DNA of 64,000 bases, from positions 4,465,001 through 4,529,000 of the forward strand of contig NZ_JBEPOB010000001.1 of assembly GCF_040546595.1 (NCBI RefSeq), read 5' to 3'. This DNA is from Bosea sp. OAE506. Lineage in GTDB: Bacteria > Pseudomonadota > Alphaproteobacteria > Rhizobiales > Beijerinckiaceae. Made by a program: the position numbers and the translations under genes. Positions 43,564 to 52,175 of the stretch are shown one piece after another. A model generated the notes under the pieces. The model did not search any database. It was not told where the DNA came from and was given only the letters and a program-made list of their open reading frames with translations. Positions within the stretch are counted from its first letter, which is position 1. Every line of letters begins with the position of its first letter.

Positions 43564-44367
43564 ATGACCGCGCGCTTCTGGGGCGATCTGAAGACCACCG
43601 ATTTCGCCCGCCTGTCGGCGGAGAGGACCGTCGCCGTCCTGCCGCTGGCGGCAATCGAGCAGCATGGGCCGCATCTGCCGGTGTCGGTCGACACCACGAT
43701 CATGAACGCGATGCTCGCGGAAGCAATGCCGCTGGTGCCGGCCGGGCTCGATATTCTGGTGTTGCCGACGCTGGCGATCTGCAAGTCCAACGAGCACCTG
43801 CATTCGCCGGGCACGCTGACGCTCTCCTGGGAAAGCGCAACGCAGAGCTGGATCGAGATCGGCGAAAGCGTGCGGCGGGCGGGCATCCAAAAGCTGGTGA
43901 TTCTGACCTCGCATGGCGGCAACATCGACCCGATGAAGGTCGTGGCGCGGGAGCTTCGCGTGCGCCACGGCATGCTGGCGGTGACGACCGCCTGGCGCGC
44001 CTTCGGGCTGCCGCCGGGCCTCTTCGCCGACCTCGACGTCAATCACGGCATCCATGCCGGCGACATCGAGACCTCGCTGATGCTCCATTTCAGGCCAGAC
44101 CTGGTCGATATGGGCCAAGCCGCCGCCTTCAACCCGCTGACGGTCGATATGGCGGCCGAGGGCTACAGCTGGCTGCGGCCGACCGGGCTGCACGCGATGG
44201 CCTGGATGGCGCAGGACGTCCATCCGTCGGGCGCCGCGGGCGATGCCTCGCTCGCCACGGCCGAGAAAGGCAAGGCGACCGCCGCCTTCCAGGCCAAGGG
44301 GTTCGTCGAGCTGCTGGCGGATGTGGCCCGGTTTCCGCTGGAGCGGTTGTATCAGGGGGTCGGCTAG
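43564..44367 (+). CDS. Creatininase-family amidohydrolase
   Basis: 267 aa. Metal and catalytic motifs of the creatinine amidohydrolase family are visible: E32, H34 and D43 in AIEQHGPHLPVSVDT, the SHGGNIDP motif, and HGIHAGDIETSLML near residue 160. The family includes creatininase, formamide-type and guanidino-type amidases. ATG at 43564 follows GAGACAGAGA-type purine-rich sequence. It is divergent from the NMT1-type importer, and together they may import and hydrolyse a cyclic amide. This is inference. Confidence 0.88.
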   Translation: MTARFWGDLKTTDFARLSAERTVAVLPLAAIEQHGPHLPVSVDTTIMNAMLAEAMPLVPAGLDILVLPTLAICKSNEHLHSPGTLTLSWESATQSWIEIGESVRRAGIQKLVILTSHGGNIDPMKVVARELRVRHGMLAVTTAWRAFGLPPGLFADLDVNHGIHAGDIETSLMLHFRPDLVDMGQAAAFNPLTVDMAAEGYSWLRPTGLHAMAWMAQDVHPSGAAGDASLATAEKGKATAAFQAKGFVELLADVARFPLERLYQGVG

Positions 44368-44409
44368 CCCCCGAGAACTCGCCTTTGGCCTCTGAAGGCC
44401 AGGGCTGTA

Positions 44410-44700
44410 TCAAGCGACCTTCTGTGCTCGCTCAACGGTGTCGGGAGCGTGGTCAATGACTTTGAGCAGCGCCCGGGCCGTCCTGTCCAGGCTGCGGCGT
44501 CCCTGCTCCCAATCGCGCAGGGTCGCCGGGCTCAGGCCGAACTTGCGGGCAAAGGCCTCCTGGGAGAGGCCCAGCTTCTTGCGAATGGCCGCAACATCGA
44601 CAGTCTCGACGGTGATTGTCTTGGCGGGCTCTTTGTCGCCTCGCGCGATCGCCACCGCTTCGGTCGCGCTCGCGACCAGGTCCTGTCCGAATGTCGGCAT
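44410..44700 (-). CDS. HigA-type antitoxin (HTH)
   Basis: 96 aa from ATG 44700. The C-terminal half is a Cro/C1 helix-turn-helix: VAAIRKKLGLSQEAFARKFGLSPATLRDWEQGRRSLD. The N-terminal ~30 residues would contact the toxin. It starts 1 base after the toxin stop (44702), in the toxin-first order of HigBA systems. The frame is open 24 codons further upstream but that portion lies in the toxin gene. It would neutralise the toxin and repress the shared promoter. Confidence 0.85.
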   Translation of the reverse strand: MPTFGQDLVASATEAVAIARGDKEPAKTITVETVDVAAIRKKLGLSQEAFARKFGLSPATLRDWEQGRRSLDRTARALLKVIDHAPDTVERAQKVA

Positions 44701-44701
44701 C

Positions 44702-45058
44702 TCAACGATCTCCTGACTTGGTCGCCTGCCGGTAGGCATCGGCGATTTTCGGCAGTGTCCGGGCAAGGTCATTGCGCTCGGCCTGGCTCAGATTGGCCCG
44801 CTTGCCTTTGTCGATCAGAGCCAGAAGGAAGATCGGAACATCGTCGCCGCCGAAGTAGTGGATCGTGCGGTAGCCGCCGCTTTTTCCTTCACCCCAGCCG
44901 GCATGGCGCAGCTTGCGCGCGCCGCCGGTCCCAACCAGCAGGTCACCGCCGAGAGGATTGCTCGCAACGGCGACCGCGATATCCTGAATCTCGTCGTCGC
45001 CCAGACCAGCCGCCTTGGCCTGCCGTTCGAAAACCGAGGTCAGCAACACGGCCTGCAT
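44702..45058 (-). CDS. RelE/HigB-type toxin
   Basis: 118 aa. ARKLRHAGWGEGKSGGYRTIHYFGGDDVPIFLLALIDKGKRANLSQAERNDLARTL is the characteristic HigB2/RelE-like core (GKSGGYR, VPIFLL, KANLS-type segment). Such proteins cut mRNA on the ribosome. The toxin precedes the antitoxin. A -10-like TAGTAT only 7 bases before the ATG suggests a very short or leaderless transcript. The pair lies between a creatininase-family gene and malonyl-CoA synthetase. Confidence 0.86.
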   Translation of the reverse strand: MQAVLLTSVFERQAKAAGLGDDEIQDIAVAVASNPLGGDLLVGTGGARKLRHAGWGEGKSGGYRTIHYFGGDDVPIFLLALIDKGKRANLSQAERNDLARTLPKIADAYRQATKSGDR

Positions 45059-45064
45059 CTGCCG

Positions 45065-45094
45065 ATACTACGGCAATGCCGTATTGCGCGGCAA
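45065..45094 (-). promoter_or_regulatory. Toxin-antitoxin promoter with embedded operator
   Basis: On the minus strand TTGCCG (45094-45089) and TAGTAT (45070-45065) are 18 bases apart. The palindrome TACGGCAATGCCGTA (45069-45083) overlaps the -10 box, placing it where the antitoxin would repress. Sequence symmetry is direct observation; the repression role follows from HigA family knowledge. Confidence 0.6.
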
Positions 45095-45119
45095 CTGGAA
45101 TCGTAGAGGGCGGATTGCC

Positions 45120-46667
45120 CTACGCCCCCGCTTCACCCTTCGGCGCATAGATGTCCTTGTACTGCTCGCGCAGCAGGTTTTTCTGGACCTTGCCCATTGT
45201 GTTGCGCGGCAGGTCGTCGACGATGAAGACCTGCTTGGGCAACTTGAACTTGGCGAGGCGCTGTTCGAGCGTCTGCGCGATCGAGGCGGCGGTGATGGTC
45301 GCGCCGGGCTTGACCACCACCACGGCGGTGACGCCCTCGCCGAAATCGCGGTGCGGACAGCCGATGACGGCGCTCTCGATCACGCCCGGCATCTCGTCGA
45401 TCTCGGTCTCAACCTCCTTCGGGTAGACATTGTAGCCGCCGGTGATGATGAGGTCCTTGCCGCGCCCAACGATGTGGACGTAGCCAGCGGCGTCGATCTT
45501 GCCGAGATCCCCGGTGATGAAGAAGCCGTCCGGCTTGAACTCGGCGGCGGTCTTCTCCGGATTGCGCCAGTAGCCCTTGAAGACGTTGGGGCCCTTGACC
45601 TCGATCATGCCGATCTCATCGGCGGCCAATCCCTTGCCCGTCTCGGGATCGACGACGCGGGCCGACACGCCCGGCAGCGGATAGCCGACCGTGCCCGCCA
45701 CCCGATCCCCGTCATAGGGGTTCGAGGTGTTCATGTTGGTCTCGGTCATGCCGTAGCGCTCGAGAATGGCGTGACCGGTGCGCTCGCGCCATTCGCGGTG
45801 GGTTTCGGCCAGCAGCGGCGCCGAGCCGGAGACGAAGAGGCGCATATGCTTCGTCGCCTCCTTCGTCAGGCGGGTATCCTGCAGCAGCCGGACATAGAAG
45901 GTCGGCACGCCCATCATGCAGGTCGCCTGGGGCAGGTGTTTGAAGACCTGGTCGGGATCGAATTTCGGCAGCAGGATCATCGAGGCGCCGGAGAACAGCA
46001 CGCAGTTGGTCGCGACGAAGAGGCCGTGCGTGTGGAAGATCGGCAGCGCGTGCAGCAGCACGTCGTCCTTGGTGAAGCGCCAGTAATCGACCAGCGCCAG
46101 CGCGTTCGAGGCGAGGTTGTCGTGGCTGAGCATCGCGCCCTTGGAGCGGCCGGTCGTGCCCGACGTGTAGAGGATGGCGGCGAGATCGTCCGCACCCCGT
46201 TCGACGTCTGCAAACGCGGTCGAAGCGGCGAGCGCCTTGACGGAGAGCGAGCCGGCGGAGACGTCCGGCGAGCGCCAGACGCCGAGCGTCTCGAGCTTGG
46301 CGCCGGCCTTGTCGGCATAGGGCTTCAGGGCGTCGGCCTTCGCCGGATCGCAGACGAAGACGGCGGGCTGCGCGTCGCCGAGGAAATACTCGATCTCGGC
46401 CGGTGTATAGGCCGTGTTGAGCGGCAGGAAGATCGCGGCAGCACGCACCGCGCCCAGATAGAGCATCAGCGCTTCGATCGACTTCTCGACCTGCACCGCC
46501 ACCCGGTCGCCCGGCTGCACCCCGAGCGCGACCAGCGCATTGGCGAAGCGCGAGGAGACATCGACCATGTCGGCATAGGCATACCGCCGGCCGTCATCGA
46601 GGAGGGCGAAGGGAGCATCCGGCGCCGGCATCCGAGACCTGACCAAGTCGAACAGGTGGTTGCCCAT
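45120..46667 (-). CDS. matB: Malonyl-CoA synthetase (MatB)
   Basis: 515 aa acyl-adenylate-forming enzyme. It has the P-loop LYTSGTTGRSKG (about 167-178), the YGMTETNM motif, GRGKDLIITGGYNVYPKEVE and the C-terminal catalytic PRNTMGKVQKN lysine. The YDGDRVAGTVGYPLPGV region and overall length match malonyl-CoA synthetases, which convert malonate, CoA and ATP to malonyl-CoA. Start 46667 is preceded by aaaggatcc. It follows malonyl-CoA decarboxylase by 87 bases, making an operon for malonate breakdown. No MatC transporter is adjacent. Confidence 0.9.
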   Translation of the reverse strand: MGNHLFDLVRSRMPAPDAPFALLDDGRRYAYADMVDVSSRFANALVALGVQPGDRVAVQVEKSIEALMLYLGAVRAAAIFLPLNTAYTPAEIEYFLGDAQPAVFVCDPAKADALKPYADKAGAKLETLGVWRSPDVSAGSLSVKALAASTAFADVERGADDLAAILYTSGTTGRSKGAMLSHDNLASNALALVDYWRFTKDDVLLHALPIFHTHGLFVATNCVLFSGASMILLPKFDPDQVFKHLPQATCMMGVPTFYVRLLQDTRLTKEATKHMRLFVSGSAPLLAETHREWRERTGHAILERYGMTETNMNTSNPYDGDRVAGTVGYPLPGVSARVVDPETGKGLAADEIGMIEVKGPNVFKGYWRNPEKTAAEFKPDGFFITGDLGKIDAAGYVHIVGRGKDLIITGGYNVYPKEVETEIDEMPGVIESAVIGCPHRDFGEGVTAVVVVKPGATITAASIAQTLEQRLAKFKLPKQVFIVDDLPRNTMGKVQKNLLREQYKDIYAPKGEAGA

Positions 46668-46754
46668 GATCAGGATCCTTTCAGGCGTAGCCGTCTCGTT
46701 TCGCGGCCCCTCGGGACGGGGCCGTTCTCCCATTGGCGTCAGGTGCGTCGCGGG

Positions 46755-48083
46755 TCAACTCGCTGCCGGCCGCAACAGCTTGCGCACGGCGGCCGAGGCG
46801 ACGACCGTGTTGCGGGTGGCGAAGGCCTCGTGGTTGGTCTCGATGTCGTCGAGCTCGTAGCGGTAATTGACCATCACGCCATGCGACTCGCGCAGCCCCC
46901 GTGCCGACAGGTTGCCGCCGACATTGATGCGCTCCAACCGCGCGCCATTGCCGAGATGGAAACGGGCGACCGGGTCGATCACGCGCCCCGAGGCCGTGCG
47001 CGCCCGCAGCATGTAATGCGCCATCATCTGGCCGAGCAGCTTGTCGCGGCGCAGCCGGGTCGCGTCGTCGAGGGAGATCGTCTCCCCGGCCGGGCGAGCC
47101 AGCTCCGAGCGCTCCTCGTTCGTCAGGCCGAGATCGCCCGGATCGGCGACGAGGCCCTCGAGCCAGCGCGCAAAGCCCGGCACCGGCGACAGCGTGACGA
47201 AGGTCTCGAGCCCCGGCAGCTCGCGCTTCAGATCCTCGGCGACCTGCTTGATCAGGAAATTGCCGAAGGAGATGCCGCGCAGGCCCTCCTGGCAGTTGGA
47301 GATCGAATAGAACACCGCCGTCGTCGCCTCGGCCGCGGGCAGCACCTCGCGCTCCCCGCTCAGCACCTCGCCGATGCTGTGCGGGATCGCGCGCGTCAGC
47401 GCCACCTCGACGAAGATCAGCGGCTCGTCGACCAGCTGCGGGTGGAAGAAGGCGAAGCAGCGGCGATCCGCCGGCTCCAGCCGGCGGCGCAGATCGTCCC
47501 AGCCCTGGATTTCGTGGACAGCCTCGTAGCGGATGATCTTCTCGAGCACATTCGCCGGCGAGCGCCAGTCGATGCGGCGCAGCACGAGGAATCCGCGGTT
47601 GAACCAGGAGCCGAAGAGATGCCGGAAATCGGCATCGACGGTCAGCAGATCGCGGTCGCTCTCCATCGCCTCGAACAGGGCCTCGCGCATCCGCACCAGC
47701 ACATGGGTGCCGCCGGGGGCGAGGTTGAGGCGCCGCAGCAGCTCCTGCCGGCGAGGTTCCGACGCGAGGTGAAGCGCCGAGATCGTGGCCGCGCCGGGCT
47801 CGTTGCGATAGGCCTCGATCGCCCGGTCGAGCCGCTCGTGATCGGGCCCGAACCGCTCCTGAAGCATGGCGAAGAAGGCGCGCCGGCCCGGCTTGTCGAG
47901 GCGCTCCCAGGCTTCCAGGACCCCTTGCGCCAGCGCCATGCCCGAGGCCTCGCCCCGGCCCGAGAGCAGATCCTCGCAAAGCCGGTCGATCGGCCGGTTA
48001 CGCTGCCCGATGAAGCGCTCGAAGCCGATCAGCGCCCGGCCGCGATCGGCCACATTGGTCAGCAATTCGCCGAGAAACGCCAT
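46755..48083 (-). CDS. matA: Malonyl-CoA decarboxylase (MatA)
   Basis: 442 aa, in the family's usual size range. It decarboxylates malonyl-CoA to acetyl-CoA. The N-terminal helical domain (to about residue 150) is followed by the GNAT-like catalytic domain. VARFHLGNGARLERINVGGN contains the conserved histidine and the PVxxFHLxNG motif, and FYSISNCQEGLRGISFGNFLIKQV is another conserved block. First gene of the two-gene malonate operon with matB. Confidence 0.92.
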   Translation of the reverse strand: MAFLGELLTNVADRGRALIGFERFIGQRNRPIDRLCEDLLSGRGEASGMALAQGVLEAWERLDKPGRRAFFAMLQERFGPDHERLDRAIEAYRNEPGAATISALHLASEPRRQELLRRLNLAPGGTHVLVRMREALFEAMESDRDLLTVDADFRHLFGSWFNRGFLVLRRIDWRSPANVLEKIIRYEAVHEIQGWDDLRRRLEPADRRCFAFFHPQLVDEPLIFVEVALTRAIPHSIGEVLSGEREVLPAAEATTAVFYSISNCQEGLRGISFGNFLIKQVAEDLKRELPGLETFVTLSPVPGFARWLEGLVADPGDLGLTNEERSELARPAGETISLDDATRLRRDKLLGQMMAHYMLRARTASGRVIDPVARFHLGNGARLERINVGGNLSARGLRESHGVMVNYRYELDDIETNHEAFATRNTVVASAAVRKLLRPAAS

Positions 48084-48156
48084 GTCGCTGCGGACCTCCC
48101 GGGGCCATCATGCCCTGCCGGGCGGCGCGTGCAAGCCCGCCCTCGCACCTTCGGTC

Positions 48157-49422
48157 TCAGCGCAGCAGGGCCCAGGCCTTCAGGAAGAAGTCGGGCGCGC
48201 CGAAATTGCCGGATTTGAGCGCGATCACCATGTCGCGGCCCTGCGCCACCCGGGTCCAGGGCACGCCCGGATCGATCTCCGGGCCAATCTCGAGCAGGCC
48301 GATGCCGAGTTCCTGGACGACTGCCCCCGAGGTCTCGCCGCCGGCGACCAGAAGACGGGAGACACCGCCCTCGGCCAGCAGGGCCGCCGTCTGCGCGAAG
48401 GCGTGCTCGACCGTCTCGCCGGCCGTCTCGCGACCGAGCTTCTCCTGGATGGTGGCGACCTCGGCGGGATCGTCGCTGGAATAGAGCAGGAAGGGCGTGT
48501 CCGCGGCCTGCGCCAGCGCCCAGTCGGCGAGCTTTGCAGCATCTTGCGCACCGGACACCAGCGCCATCGGATCGACCTTCAGCGCCGGGTAGCCGGCCTC
48601 GATCGCCTTGGCGATCTGGCCGCGCGTCGCCGTCGAGCAGCTGCCGGAGATGATGCCGGCGCGCCCCTGAGGCGCGGCGAGGCTCGCGGCGATCTCGCGC
48701 TCCGGCAGCAGGCCGGCGCGGCGGAAGTTCTGCGGCAGCCCCATCGCGATGCCGGACCCGCCGGTGAGAAGCTTGTGATCGGCGGCCGCCTCGCCCAGCA
48801 CCATCAGATCGGCGTTGGTGAGCGCGTCGGTCACGACGTAGCGCATGCCCTGGTCGGCCAGTGCAGCGAAGCGGGCTTTCACCGCCCCGGCCCCGGACAG
48901 GACGGTGGCGTAATCGACCAGCCCGACCGCGCCCGAGGTCTGTGCACCCATCAGGCGGATCAGGCTCGAATCGCGCATCGGCGTCAGCGGATGGTCCTTC
49001 ATCGAGCTTTCGTGAAGCGGCACCGCGCCGACGAAGAGATAGCCTTGATAGATCGAGCGGCCATTGGCCGGAAAGGCGGGACAGACGATGGCCAGACCCG
49101 CGCCGAGCCGCTGCGCCAGCGCTCCGGCAACGGGCCCGATATTGCCCTGCGCGGTCGAATCGAAGGTCGAGCAGTATTTGAACAGGATCTGCCGTGCGCC
49201 CGCGGCCAGCAGTGCCTCGCAGGCGGCGAGCGAATCGGCGACGGCCTCGGCGACGGGGTTGGTGCGCGACTTCAGCGCGACGACGACAGCATCCGCATCC
49301 GGCAGCGCCTGGCCCGGGCTGGGAACGCCGATCGTCTGCACCGTGCGCATGCCGCTGCGATTGAGCATCAGCGCCACGTCCGTCGCGCCCGTCATGTCGT
49401 CGGCGATCACACCCAGCAGCAT
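48157..49422 (-). CDS. Four-carbon acid sugar kinase family protein (OtnK/DUF1537-like)
   Basis: 421 aa. The N-terminal domain begins LLGVIADDMTGATDVALML, the signature of the DUF1537 kinases (OtnK, DtnK) that phosphorylate 3-oxo-tetronate, D-erythronate or D-threonate. CPAFPANGRSIYQGYLFVG is the conserved substrate loop and VAGGETSGAVVQELGI the ATP-binding glycine motif in the C-terminal domain. The usual isomerase, dehydrogenase and decarboxylase partners are not adjacent, so the exact substrate is unresolved. It is divergent from the peptide ABC operon. Confidence 0.88.
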   Translation of the reverse strand: MLLGVIADDMTGATDVALMLNRSGMRTVQTIGVPSPGQALPDADAVVVALKSRTNPVAEAVADSLAACEALLAAGARQILFKYCSTFDSTAQGNIGPVAGALAQRLGAGLAIVCPAFPANGRSIYQGYLFVGAVPLHESSMKDHPLTPMRDSSLIRLMGAQTSGAVGLVDYATVLSGAGAVKARFAALADQGMRYVVTDALTNADLMVLGEAAADHKLLTGGSGIAMGLPQNFRRAGLLPEREIAASLAAPQGRAGIISGSCSTATRGQIAKAIEAGYPALKVDPMALVSGAQDAAKLADWALAQAADTPFLLYSSDDPAEVATIQEKLGRETAGETVEHAFAQTAALLAEGGVSRLLVAGGETSGAVVQELGIGLLEIGPEIDPGVPWTRVAQGRDMVIALKSGNFGAPDFFLKAWALLR

Positions 49423-49550
49423 CGTCGTTCCTCCATTCGGCTTTGTGCCGGTCTCGTTGCGTGGTCTTGTAGCGGCCCGCTGCCGTCAAGGCGATCCGGA
49501 GTGCGCACGGGGCACGCATGCGAGCCCCGACGGCCGACGCTGGCCGCCAA

Positions 49551-49585
49551 ATTGCATGCAGGCGGCCTCCGTAACGGCATGCAAT
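49551..49585. promoter_or_regulatory. Inverted repeat ATTGCATGC ... GCATGCAAT
   Basis: ATTGCATGC (49551-49559) and GCATGCAAT (49577-49585) are exact inverse complements separated by 17 bases, each with the self-complementary GCATGC core; a further TTGCAT half-site lies near 49629. The site is in the divergent spacer between the sugar-acid kinase and the peptide-type ABC operon and may control one or both. Confidence 0.55.
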
Positions 49586-49699
49586 CCGGACGCTGACGCG
49601 ACGGTGCGGCATCGACGCCGCTGCGAATTTGCATCAGGCTGGTACCAACCGGAACGATCTTCGGCGATCATGACCGCAAACGACAACAGGGGACATCCG

Positions 49700-51205
49700 A
49701 TGAAGCTTCTCACCGCCCTGGCCTGCGCCACCGCTCTGACGCTTGCCGCCCTCCCCGCCGTCGCGCAGGCGCCCTCGACCCTGCGGATCGGCCTGCAGGA
49801 GGACCCTGACGTGCTCGACCCGCACAAGGCGCGCACCTTCGTCGGCCGGATCGTCTTCAAGGGCCTCTGCGACAAGCTGCTCGACATCACCCCCGATCTT
49901 AAGATCGTGCCGCGGTTGGCGACCGAGTGGTCCTTCTCGGCGGACGGGCTGACGCTGACGATGAAGCTGCGCAGCGACGCCAAGTTCCATGACGGCGAGA
50001 CGTTCGACGCCGAGGCCGCCAAGGCCAATCTCGAGCGCGCCCGCACCCTGCCCGACTCGCTGCGCAAATCCGAGCTCGCTTCGGTCGACAGCATCACCGT
50101 CGTCGATCCCACGACGATCGCGCTGAAGCTGAAGCGGCCCGATGCGACGCTGCTCGCCCAGCTGACCGACCGCGCCGGCATGATGCTGGCGCCCAAGACC
50201 CTGGCGGGCGATGTCGGCGCCAAGCCGGTCTGCTCGGGCCCCTACAAGTTCGTCGAGCGGGTGCAGAACGACCGCATCGTTCTCGAGCGCTTCAAGGAGC
50301 ACTGGGAGGCGCAGAACTACCATTTCGACCGGGTGCTCTACCGCTCCATCCCCGACACCACCGTGCGGCTGGCCAATCTGCGCTCGGGCGAGCTCGACAT
50401 GCTGGAGCGGCTGGCGCCGACCGACGTGAAGTCCGCGCAGGGTGACAGGGCTCTCAAGGTCACCAGCATCGCCAATCTCGGCTACCAGGGCATCACCATC
50501 AACACGGGCAATGGCGACGCCGCAAAACAGCCGATGGGGCAGGACAAGCGGGTGCGCCAGGCGCTCTCGCTCTCGATCGACCGCAAGGTGCTGAGCCAGG
50601 TCGTGTTCGAGGGGCTCTATGAGCCGATGGTGCAGCCCTTCAACCCCGGCAACAGCTATGTCAGCGCCGACTTCCCGGTGCCGGCGCGCGATGTCGCCAA
50701 GGCCAAGGCGCTGCTCAAGGAGGCAGGGCTGACCAAGGTCTCGGTCGAGCTCTTCGTCACCAACAACCCGGTCGACGCCCAGCTTGGCCAGGTCATCCAG
50801 GCGATGGCGGCGGAAGCGGGCATCGACATCCAGATCCGCTCGACGGAATTCGCCAGCCAGCTGCGCGACCAGCAGCAGGGCAAGTTCCAGATGAGCCGCA
50901 TCGGCTGGTCGGGCCGCATCGATCCGGACGGCAACCTGCACCAGTTCGTCACCACCAAGGGCAACCAGAACGACGGGCGCTATTCCAACGCCGAGGTCGA
51001 CCGGCTGCTCGACGAGGCGCGCACGGTCTATGACGTCGCCGAGCGCAAGAAGCGCTACGACGCGGCGCAGAAGTTCCTGCAGGACGAGCTGCCGATCGTC
51101 TATCTCTACAACCAGACGGTCTTCTTCGCGCTGCGCTCCAACATCAGCGGCTTCGTGATCAACCCGGACGGCATGATCCGGCTGTCGGGAATCAAGCGGT
51201 CTTGA
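49700..51205 (+). CDS. Dipeptide-type ABC transporter substrate-binding protein (SBP family 5), second copy
   Basis: 501 aa periplasmic binding protein. ATG 49700 yields a clean signal peptide (KLLTALACATALTLAALPAVAQA) after aggggac; longer frames upstream are discarded. DPDVLDPHKARTFVGRIVFKGLCDKL, WSFSADGLTLTMKLRSDAKFHDGETFDAEA, CSGPYKFVERV, VRQALSLSIDRK and RIGWSGRIDPDGNLHQFV are family hallmarks. It is the first gene of an operon with two permeases, a gamma-glutamyltransferase and DUF1028, which suggests a gamma-glutamyl peptide or similar amide as cargo. Confidence 0.92.
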   Translation: MKLLTALACATALTLAALPAVAQAPSTLRIGLQEDPDVLDPHKARTFVGRIVFKGLCDKLLDITPDLKIVPRLATEWSFSADGLTLTMKLRSDAKFHDGETFDAEAAKANLERARTLPDSLRKSELASVDSITVVDPTTIALKLKRPDATLLAQLTDRAGMMLAPKTLAGDVGAKPVCSGPYKFVERVQNDRIVLERFKEHWEAQNYHFDRVLYRSIPDTTVRLANLRSGELDMLERLAPTDVKSAQGDRALKVTSIANLGYQGITINTGNGDAAKQPMGQDKRVRQALSLSIDRKVLSQVVFEGLYEPMVQPFNPGNSYVSADFPVPARDVAKAKALLKEAGLTKVSVELFVTNNPVDAQLGQVIQAMAAEAGIDIQIRSTEFASQLRDQQQGKFQMSRIGWSGRIDPDGNLHQFVTTKGNQNDGRYSNAEVDRLLDEARTVYDVAERKKRYDAAQKFLQDELPIVYLYNQTVFFALRSNISGFVINPDGMIRLSGIKRS

Positions 51206-51230
51206 TGATCCACGCCTCGACGAGAGCCTC

Positions 51231-52175
51231 ATGCTCGCGCTGATCGGCCGCCGCGTCCTGATCGCGATCCCGACGCTGTTTCTGGTGTCGCTGTTCGTGT
51301 TCGCCCTGCAGCGCGCGCTGCCGGGCGATCCGTTCCTCGTCATCGCCGGCGAGGAACGCGATCCGGAGGTGATCGCGCGGCTGCGCGCGATCTACCGCAT
51401 GGACGATCCGGTCGTCGTGCAGTTCTTCGCCTGGCTCGGCCAGGTGGTGCAGGGCGATTTCGGCCGCTCGCTGCGCACGGGCGAGCCCGTTCTCGGCCTG
51501 ATCCTGCAGAAGCTGCCGGTGACGCTGCAACTGGCCGTGGCCTCGATCATCGTCGCCATCGCCATCGGCATTCCCGCCGGTGTGCTCGCAGCACGGCGCA
51601 AGGACACGGTCGTCGACTACTCGGCGAGCGCTCTGGCGCTGTCGGGGCTTTCGATCCCGAATTTCTGGCTCGGGATCATGCTGATCCTCGTCGTCTCGGT
51701 CGAACTCCGCTGGCTGCCGGCCTCGGGCTACGAGCCGTTCTTCAGCAATCCCATTGGCGCGATCGAGCGGCTGATCATGCCGGCCTTTGTGCTCGGCTCT
51801 GGCCTTGCGGCCTTCCTGATGCGGCACACGCGCTCGGCCATGCTGGAGGTGCTGCGCTCGGACTATGTGCGCACCGCCCGCGCCAAGGGCCTCGACGAGG
51901 ATGCCGTGGTCAACCGGCATGCGCTGCGCAACGCGCTCGTGCCCATCATCACCCTGACGACCATCCTGTTCGGCGAGCTTCTGGGCGGCGCCGTGCTGAC
52001 CGAGCAGGTCTTCACGATCCCCGGCTTCGGCAAGCTGATCGTCGATGCCGTCTTCAACCGGGACTATGGCGTGGTGCAGGGCGTGGTGCTGTGTACTGCC
52101 ATCGGCTTCATCCTGATGAACCTGCTGGCCGACGTGCTGTACATCCTCGTCAATCCGCGGCTGAGGGCACAGTGA
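51231..52175 (+). CDS. Dipeptide-type ABC transporter permease (DppB-like)
   Basis: 314 aa. It opens MLALIGRRVLIAIPTLFLVSLFVFALQRALPGDPF, typical of DppB. The EAA-type loop is DYVRTARAKGLDEDAVVNRHALRNALVPIITLTTILFGELLGGAVLTEQVFTIPGFGKLIVDAV. It has about six membrane helices. It starts 25 bases after the binding-protein gene and its TGA overlaps the ATG of the next permease by one base. Confidence 0.92.
   Translation: MLALIGRRVLIAIPTLFLVSLFVFALQRALPGDPFLVIAGEERDPEVIARLRAIYRMDDPVVVQFFAWLGQVVQGDFGRSLRTGEPVLGLILQKLPVTLQLAVASIIVAIAIGIPAGVLAARRKDTVVDYSASALALSGLSIPNFWLGIMLILVVSVELRWLPASGYEPFFSNPIGAIERLIMPAFVLGSGLAAFLMRHTRSAMLEVLRSDYVRTARAKGLDEDAVVNRHALRNALVPIITLTTILFGELLGGAVLTEQVFTIPGFGKLIVDAVFNRDYGVVQGVVLCTAIGFILMNLLADVLYILVNPRLRAQ

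Noticed and set aside
42313..44223. 636-codon minus-strand frame spanning SBP and creatininase region
   Set aside because: It crosses a divergent gene pair and gives repetitive Arg/Gly sequence; the two sense genes have proper starts and motifs.
45015..48218. 1067-codon plus-strand frame opposite matA and matB
   Set aside because: Both minus-strand genes have complete catalytic motifs and the plus frame has none; its length is caused by GC-rich codon bias.
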